DNA of 10,338 nt from NCBI GenBank assembly GCA_025351145.1, contig JANXWM010000569.1:1-10338 (forward strand), written 5' to 3'. This DNA comes from Chitinophagaceae bacterium (lineage in GTDB: Bacteria > Bacteroidota > Bacteroidia > Chitinophagales > Chitinophagaceae). The position numbers and the translations under genes are program-made. The notes below the pieces were generated by a model, which saw only the letters and a list, made by a program, of their open reading frames with translations, did no database searches and was not told the origin of the DNA. How positions within the stretch are numbered: position 1 is the stretch's first letter; every line of letters begins with the position of its first letter. Shown here piece after piece: positions 6,212 to 10,338 of this stretch.

Positions 6212-7777
6212 ATGCCCAACAGGAGTACAGATGAGTTGTTTCAGTTAGTTAAATCGCTTGATAAAGGGGAGAAACGGTTATTTAAGCTGTATATGAAACG
6301 TGGCAGCGGCAACGATGACCTTAAAGTGATCCGGTTATTTGATGCATTAGACAAGATGAGTGAGTACAATGAAGAAGCTTTACTTAAAAAGAATAAAAGT
6401 ATCAGTAAGCAGCAGCTCTCCAATATAAAAGCTAGTCTTTACAAACAGGTATTAGCCGCTTTGAGGCATTCAGGCGATGATGATAATATTGATATGCAAC
6501 TGAACGAGCAGATGGGTTATGCCCGGATTTTATACAATAAAGGTTTATACCTGCAGGCGCTTAAAGTGCTGGATAAAATAAAACAGACAGCGAAGGCCAA
6601 TTACCAGTTAACCTTCCAGATGCAGGTGCTTTTTTTTGAGAAAAAGATTGAAGCGCTGCATATTACCCGGAGCATGGAGAACCGTGCAGAGCGGCTAAGC
6701 CATGAAGTGGAGGAGGTGAATACGCACCTTAGTTTACTGAGCAAGCTTTCTAATCTTTCGCTGCAACTGTACAGCTGGTATATTAAGATGGGACATGCGA
6801 GGGACGAAAAAGACGTACTTGCTGTAAAAATGTTCTTTGAGGTAAACCTGCCGGCCTACAATATTCACGAGATGCAGTTTTATGAAAAGATGTACCTGTA
6901 TCAATCGTATTGCTGGTATGGATTTATTCTGCAGGACCTGTTAATGTATTACCGCTATACACAAAAATGGGTTGACCTTTTTGAGCAGGAACCCTTTATG
7001 AAAAAAGTGGAAGCAGGACAATATATAAAGGCCATGCATAATGTACTGAGTGCCCATTTTGATTTAAATAACTACGAAAAATTTGAAGAGGCCCTGCAAC
7101 AGTTTGAAAGGTTTGCCTGCTCGCACAGTGCCAATATGAACCCCAATGCGAGAATACAGACATTTGTATACCTGCATATAGCCAAAATTAATAAACATTT
7201 CCTGGAAGGTACATTTACAAAGGGTTTGGAGCTTGTTCCTGTTATTGAAGCCAAGCTTCAGGAATATCATTTGCAATTAGACAGGCACCGTGTGCTTGTG
7301 TTTTATTATAAGATTGCCTGTTTGTATTTTGGCAGCGGCGATAATGAAAAGGCTATTGATTATTTAAACAAGATCATCAATTGGAAAGTAGATTTAAGAA
7401 CTGACCTTCAGTGCTATGCAAGGCTGCTTCATTTAATAGCGCATTATGAGCTTGGTAATTACCAGTTACTAGAATATTTAATAAAATCTGTTTACCGGTT
7501 TATGGCCAAAATGAAAAACCTGAGCGTTGTGGAAGAAGAGATATTTAAGTTTTTGCGTAAATCATTTTCTTTGAGCCGGAGTAAAATGATCCCTGCGTTT
7601 AATACGCTCAAAGAAAAACTGCAGCGTTATGAGGGCAGTGCACTGGAATCAAGGTCGTTCATGTACCTTGATGTAATTGCCTGGCTTGAATGTAAAATTA
7701 AACATGTTCCTGTTCAGGATGTAAGGCGGAGCAGGTTCCTGGCAGGGCGAAAAACAAAAATGCACACTGAAAACTAG
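6212..7777 (+). CDS. Helical-repeat (TPR-like) protein of unknown function
   Basis: A 521-residue cytoplasmic protein with no signal peptide or membrane segment. It is almost wholly predicted helical by eye, rich in Leu, Tyr, Lys and Glu, and reads like an alpha-solenoid. TPR-like segments include YNKGLYLQALKVLDKI (108-123), a region around residues 286-300 (NNYEKFEEALQQFER) and YFGSGDNEKAIDYLNKI (372-388). The N-terminal third (TDELFQLVKSL, 6-16, and ISKQQLSNIKASLYKQVL, 64-81) looks like a separate helical unit. I believe similar proteins occur in other Bacteroidota, but no function is known to me. It is divergent from leuA with 199 bp between, and convergent with a small gene at 7791. The ATG at 6212 is the first of the frame; the upstream sequence is A/T-rich without a Shine-Dalgarno sequence. 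No catalytic motif is seen; protein-protein binding is a guess. Confidence 0.85.
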   Translation: MPNRSTDELFQLVKSLDKGEKRLFKLYMKRGSGNDDLKVIRLFDALDKMSEYNEEALLKKNKSISKQQLSNIKASLYKQVLAALRHSGDDDNIDMQLNEQMGYARILYNKGLYLQALKVLDKIKQTAKANYQLTFQMQVLFFEKKIEALHITRSMENRAERLSHEVEEVNTHLSLLSKLSNLSLQLYSWYIKMGHARDEKDVLAVKMFFEVNLPAYNIHEMQFYEKMYLYQSYCWYGFILQDLLMYYRYTQKWVDLFEQEPFMKKVEAGQYIKAMHNVLSAHFDLNNYEKFEEALQQFERFACSHSANMNPNARIQTFVYLHIAKINKHFLEGTFTKGLELVPVIEAKLQEYHLQLDRHRVLVFYYKIACLYFGSGDNEKAIDYLNKIINWKVDLRTDLQCYARLLHLIAHYELGNYQLLEYLIKSVYRFMAKMKNLSVVEEEIFKFLRKSFSLSRSKMIPAFNTLKEKLQRYEGSALESRSFMYLDVIAWLECKIKHVPVQDVRRSRFLAGRKTKMHTEN

Positions 7778-7790
7778 TGTATCCTGTATA

Positions 7791-8042
7791 TTAATTCTTA
7801 CAAAACACGTAATATTTAGAATCTTGTTTCAGGCAGTTATCAAAGGCATATTTTAATTTTCTCCATTTTGTAACCGGTTTCCGGTTACTACTGTCGAACA
7901 CATCATTGTTTGAGAAAAATGAATTAAAAGATTCTATATAAGGAAGCATTTTTTTCATTGTTTCAATTTCGTTTTCGAGTTCAACCTGGTTGCAATGTTT
8001 GTTGTTAACAAGCAATAATAATTCTCTTTCCATTTTCCACAT
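7791..8042 (-). CDS. Small hypothetical protein, 83 residues
   Basis: Unrecognised. The product is hydrophilic and probably helical: MWKMERELLLLVNNKH, then a charged stretch around residues 20-36 and a basic middle (RKPVTKWRKLKYAF, 54-67), with cysteines near the C-terminus. There is no signal peptide. Support that it is real: a near-perfect Bacteroidota -7 element (TACCTTTG, 8057-8064) lies 15 bases upstream of the ATG, the leader is A-rich, and the stop comes 13 bases from the end of the convergent 6212 gene, a tidy arrangement. Against it: the short length and no recognised family. Met4 is an alternative start. A role cannot be given. Confidence 0.55.
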   Translation of the reverse strand: MWKMERELLLLVNNKHCNQVELENEIETMKKMLPYIESFNSFFSNNDVFDSSNRKPVTKWRKLKYAFDNCLKQDSKYYVFCKN

Positions 8043-8056
8043 TTTTTATTCGACTG

Positions 8057-8064
8057 CAAAGGTA
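8057..8064 (-). promoter_or_regulatory. Putative -7 element TACCTTTG of the small gene at 8042
   Basis: Exact match to the TAnnTTTG element used by the main sigma factor of Bacteroidota, reading towards the ATG at 8042. A start about 7 bases beyond it would give a leader of roughly 8-10 bases. No TTG is seen at the expected -33 spacing, so only half of the promoter is supported. Confidence 0.45.
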
Positions 8065-8344
8065 ATCCCTGGTTTAACCGGCGAATGTCAGCAAAATGAT
8101 AAAAGACAGGGTTACCTGCATTTTCGGGGTTGATTAACATTTTGGGCAAGACATAAGGCATTCAAGCGCCTGGGTTTATAAAAATTGTATTTTAAAGAAT
8201 CCTAGTATTTTTTTGTTTTGATACTGATCTGCACCGCATTGGCATCAAGCTAATTTTATTTACTATTCTTTAAAGCTGTTTAAATTTTGTTTGCAACCCT
8301 GCATTTGAAACTGGACGATGCCATTTTTACAGCCGATGAAGTGA

Positions 8345-8383
8345 TTGCGACGCAACGAAGATGCTATGAAAACCGTTGCTGGT
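8345..8383 (+). repeat. Dispersed repeat, copy B
   Basis: TTGCGACGCAAC (8345-8356) matches the core of copies at 4760 and at the right edge. It continues into a hairpin, GCAACG ... CGTTGC (stem 6, loop 16), whose loop contains ATGCTATGAA (8361-8370). The same 10 bases occur at 10311-10320 in the edge copy, but in the opposite direction relative to the TGCGACGCAA core. Confidence 0.6.
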
Positions 8384-8450
8384 ATTACAATTATTCATTT
8401 TTGAACAGCTTCTTAGTTGCTGTTTAGAAATAGATTTTAGAAACATCAGT

Positions 8451-8511
8451 TGTGGATAAGTGGATAAAAAGGCCATTGCTTAAGAAGGAAGTTTTTACTA
8501 ATTGTGAATAA
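8451..8511 (-). other. Group of DnaA-box-like sites
   Basis: On the minus strand TTATCCACA (8459-8451) and TTATTCACA (8511-8503) both match the DnaA-box consensus TTATNCACA. TTATCCACT (8467-8459), one mismatch away, abuts the first. All three point the same way within 61 bases of non-coding DNA, next to A/T-rich sequence. This could be a DnaA-binding regulatory or titration site, or part of an origin; the number is low for an origin. Confidence 0.45.
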
Positions 8512-8656
8512 AGACAAGACCCGTTGTGTGTGTCCAGATAAGCTGTCTTTGGGATGAGAGGAGGTCTTTCGGCGGTAAAAGCAGAGTGCTTAAACCCTAC
8601 ATTTCCAGTTTCCATTTAATACAACCGTAGAATCCCAAATCAGGAATAGGGGGGTG

Positions 8657-8712
8657 TGCCATAAATTAAATTATTGATAATCAACGTTTATGGAGAATTA
8701 TATTTTATGGCA
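8657..8712. repeat. Inverted repeat TGCCATAAA ... TTTATGGCA
   Basis: Perfect 9-base arms (8657-8665 and 8704-8712) separated by 38 A/T-rich bases, ending 50 bases before the lipoprotein start. The left arm is preceded by a G-run (GGGGGGTG). It could be an operator, a leader hairpin or the remnant of a small mobile element. Confidence 0.5.
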
Positions 8713-8762
8713 TAGAGTTCGACTTGCATAATCAACCTTAAATAATAAAAAAAGCATTTCAA

Positions 8763-9290
8763 ATGAAAAAGTCAATCCTTGCAATCCTTATCGCCACAGC
8801 AATCGTTTCATGTTCAAAAGAAACCGTATTACCATCACAAGCAGCAGCATCAGCTGTAAGTACTGACAATGCAACTGTACAGCCAGTTGTAAATTTCAAT
8901 GTATCTGCTCCTCATACTATATATCTTACCCAAGGGTTAAATACCCTTCAGTCAGACAGTTTCTCTGTTCTTGGTGCAACCTGCTACGCTACAAAATTTA
9001 CTTTTACAGTTACAGGAACGCCAAACCTTAGTGGGTTTAAATTTTATATAAACGGTGGCCAGGTAAGGGCAACTGTTACTTATGCAAACAACGTGATCAC
9101 TGTGGCTACGAGAACAGCAGTAACATTAATACCTGGTAATTATAATTATATTTTGCAGGCAAGAACGGCAGGTGTTTCTGGCAGCACATTCACGATGATG
9201 CTATCTGGTGCAAGCATTGTAGACAGCAATAAGTTCCAGGTAAGTGTAAATAATCTGCCACTCGAAGGCAATACATTAATCATGAGATAG
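8763..9290 (+). CDS. Small secreted lipoprotein of unknown function
   Basis: A 175-residue protein with a lipoprotein signal: MKKSILAILIATAIVSC, where IVSC is the lipobox and C17 the probable lipidated residue, followed by SKE. Residues 24-45 are a low-complexity Ala/Ser/Val/Thr linker. The rest (about 46-175) is rich in Thr, Val, Asn and Gly with alternating hydrophobic residues (KFTFTVTG, QVRATVTYANNVITVATRT), suggesting a beta-sandwich domain. No catalytic motif or outer-membrane secretion tail is seen. It was not matched to a family. It is expected on the periplasmic face or cell surface. The ATG follows an A-rich leader (AATAATAAAAAAAGC) without a clear Shine-Dalgarno sequence. It is transcribed alone: about 700 bp of non-coding DNA lies upstream and a strong terminator starts 20 bases after the stop. 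Confidence 0.85.
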   Translation: MKKSILAILIATAIVSCSKETVLPSQAAASAVSTDNATVQPVVNFNVSAPHTIYLTQGLNTLQSDSFSVLGATCYATKFTFTVTGTPNLSGFKFYINGGQVRATVTYANNVITVATRTAVTLIPGNYNYILQARTAGVSGSTFTMMLSGASIVDSNKFQVSVNNLPLEGNTLIMR

Positions 9291-9310
9291 GTCTTGGGGT
9301 TGACATATAG

Positions 9311-9334
9311 AAGCCGGCTCTAACAGGCCGGCTT
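9311..9334. terminator. Intrinsic terminator, probably shared by convergent genes
   Basis: AAGCCGGC and GCCGGCTT form a perfect 8-base GC-rich stem around an 8-base loop, followed on the plus strand by TGTAATTTTATG. It starts 20 bases after the lipoprotein stop. The gene at 9383 runs towards it from the other side, so it may stop both transcripts, although the T-run is better on the plus strand. Confidence 0.8.
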
Positions 9335-9382
9335 TGTAATTTTATGTATTCCTTCGCAGATAGTACCGGTTTAAGAAGGCTT

Positions 9383-10177
9383 TTAATCCGGAGTAATAAA
9401 TTTCTGCACTCTTTCTAATCTGCTTTGTGGCACAAACAACACATCCGAGCCTGCAATCTGATCGAGTGACAGTGCAGCGCAATTAATCAGATTTTCTTTT
9501 TGAAGCTGGTAAGCTGCATAACCCAACTCTTTAAAGTAGGCCAGCATAACCGGCAGTTGTTCGCCCCATGTTTCTAATTGTACTATTGGCAAATGTTTTT
9601 GTAAAACATGTTTAAGTTCTGGGAACACAACTGTTTCGTAACCTTCAATATCGCATTTAATATAATCAAGTTTTGGCAGGTTTGCAAAAACCTCGCTGCC
9701 CTTTTTTATATCGCATTCAAAAATCAGTTGGCTGCTGCTGATCTTATCTTCTTCCAATATTGTAACCGTACCATGGCGCAGGTATTGCAGGTGCTGCAGC
9801 AATGGCGGCATGCCCAGCTTTACCGGCCCTTCATTTTTGTTGCCCAAAGCAAAAGGATATACCGTAATATTCTTGTTATCCGGCAGCGCTTTCAACAGCA
9901 GTTCGCGGTAAGGCTTTACTGGTTCTACACTGTACAAACTTCCTTCGCTGTTAATGATTTTGCTGAAGATAATACTGAAATAACCAAGGTTGGCACCAAT
10001 GTCGATAATGGTATCTGTTGGCACCAGCAGCTTTTGTACAAAGTAGTGCCATTTGTATGCTTCGTTGCTGCGCAGCATGCCTGTGTTATATCCAACAAAA
10101 AATACCTGCTGCAGCAAACGCAGGTAATTGCGCAATCCCAGTGTTTTATAGAGCCATGCTTTAATGGAATTAACCAT
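9383..10177 (-). CDS. FkbM family SAM-dependent methyltransferase
   Basis: A 264-residue class I methyltransferase of the FkbM type, which usually O-methylates sugars, polyketides or other small acceptors; the substrate here is unknown. From the chosen start, the SAM-binding motif I is IIDIGANLGYFS (57-68), motif II contains SVEPVKPYRELL (83-94, acidic E85), and the FkbM-typical LDYIKCDIEGYE lies at 170-181. The frame is open from an ATG at 10240, but I prefer the ATG at 10177 (MVNSIKAWLYKTLG). It is preceded by AAAAAAGG four bases away, and the 21 residues before it look like translated leader. The N-terminal helix-rich part resembles that of other cell-surface or polysaccharide FkbM proteins. 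No glycan cluster is visible within the window; the upstream side ends in a repeat at the right edge. It is convergent with the lipoprotein gene. Confidence 0.88.
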   Translation of the reverse strand: MVNSIKAWLYKTLGLRNYLRLLQQVFFVGYNTGMLRSNEAYKWHYFVQKLLVPTDTIIDIGANLGYFSIIFSKIINSEGSLYSVEPVKPYRELLLKALPDNKNITVYPFALGNKNEGPVKLGMPPLLQHLQYLRHGTVTILEEDKISSSQLIFECDIKKGSEVFANLPKLDYIKCDIEGYETVVFPELKHVLQKHLPIVQLETWGEQLPVMLAYFKELGYAAYQLQKENLINCAALSLDQIAGSDVLFVPQSRLERVQKFITPD

Positions 10178-10181
10178 GTTG

Positions 10182-10189
10182 CCTTTTTT
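10182..10189 (-). promoter_or_regulatory. Shine-Dalgarno-like AAAAAAGG deciding the FkbM start
   Basis: This A-rich sequence ending in AAGG lies 4 bases before the ATG at 10177. The alternative ATG at 10240 has no comparable site. It supports the shorter protein. Confidence 0.4.
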
Positions 10190-10291
10190 ATTTTTAAAAT
10201 TTCCCAAAGATGTAACAAACCATTTAACTATACACAACAATTTTACCTGTTATTGCATTATCCTGTTTCAATGAAGTAAAGGAAGAAAATT

Positions 10292-10338
10292 TATGAGCCA
10301 GGGGCCGGGAATGCTATGAAGCTTTGGTTGCGTCGCAC
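10292..10338 (-). repeat. Dispersed repeat, copy C, cut by the right edge
   Basis: On the minus strand it reads GTGCGACGCAA (10338-10328), a 25-base spacer, and CCTGGCTCATA (10302-10292), the same two blocks as copy A at 4760-4787. It lies upstream of the FkbM gene and continues past the window. Confidence 0.7.

Larger units (their letters stand above)
8065..8762. other. AT-rich non-coding region of about 700 bp
   Basis: No convincing gene was found. The region holds, in order, an A/T-rich stretch (about 8175-8300), dispersed-repeat copy B (8345-8375), a group of DnaA-box matches (8451-8511), and an inverted repeat (8657-8712) just before the lipoprotein gene. A 63-codon frame on the minus strand (8424-8615) runs through the DnaA-box group but has no promoter or recognisable protein features. 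Confidence 0.6.

Noticed and set aside
7955..8161. 68-codon frame on the minus strand overlapping the small gene
   Set aside because: It overlaps the 7791-8042 frame, starts upstream of the -7 element and lacks support of its own.
8270..8427. Open frame without ATG reading KLDDAIFTADEVIATQ
   Set aside because: It looks slightly protein-like but has no ATG or GTG start near its beginning and its second half is the dispersed repeat.
8451..8511. Calling the DnaA-box group a replication origin
   Set aside because: Only two exact boxes, no dnaA, dnaN or gyrase gene nearby, and skew could not be measured. Kept only as a DnaA-box group.
8424..8615. 63-codon frame on the minus strand
   Set aside because: It has no promoter or protein-like pattern and overlaps the DnaA-box group; more likely non-coding.
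10196..10215. Promoter for the FkbM gene (TACATCTTTG on the minus strand)
   Set aside because: It resembles TAnnTTTG only with two extra bases, and the TTG upstream is not at the usual distance.
9608..10279. Long open frame on the plus strand (223 codons)
   Set aside because: It is antisense to the FkbM methyltransferase, whose motifs are unmistakable. The plus-strand translation has no recognisable features and is rich in Gln, Phe and Cys in the way antisense frames often are.

Overview
The window looks like chromosomal DNA from a member of the Bacteroidota, most like the Chitinophagaceae. This is inferred from four things: mostly absent Shine-Dalgarno sequences with A/T-rich leaders, a TAnnTTTG-type -7 promoter element upstream of one gene, a short leucine-pathway synthase, and many small palindromic repeats of kinds common in that phylum. 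There is no phage, CRISPR array, rRNA or tRNA, and no complete insertion sequence.

Left half (1-6012, all on the minus strand): a leucine biosynthesis cluster transcribed right to left. The order is leuA (2-isopropylmalate synthase), leuC and leuD (large and small subunits of isopropylmalate isomerase), a double-cassette ModF-like ABC ATPase, and leuB (3-isopropylmalate dehydrogenase, cut by the left edge). leuD, the ATPase and leuB are tightly packed: leuD and the ATPase overlap by one base (TAATG), and leuB starts 15 bases after the ATPase. LeuA condenses acetyl-CoA with 2-oxoisovalerate, LeuCD isomerises the product and LeuB oxidises it towards 2-oxoisocaproate. The ATPase has no membrane domain and no obvious role in this pathway.

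leuA and leuC are separated by 429 bp packed with repeats. An imperfect inverted repeat with arms of about 42 bp brackets a second palindrome and several small hairpins, and another hairpin follows directly after the leuA stop codon. A related GC-rich repeat, present as two tandem 33-bp units, lies inside the leuC reading frame and adds about 22 residues to its N-terminus.

Right half (6013-10338): divergent from leuA is a 521-residue helical-repeat protein of unknown function. Facing it is an 83-residue small protein with a good -7 element. Next comes about 700 bp of AT-rich non-coding DNA holding a dispersed-repeat copy, a tight group of DnaA-box matches and a TGCCATAAA inverted repeat. Then follow a small secreted lipoprotein on the plus strand, a strong terminator probably shared with the convergent gene, and an FkbM-type methyltransferase on the minus strand. 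The right edge ends inside another copy of the dispersed repeat.

The clearest unusual features are the repeat-derived extension of LeuC, the nested inverted-repeat island within the leucine cluster, the asymmetric ModF-like ATPase between leuD and leuB, and the DnaA-box group. No complete new defence or mobile system is visible.
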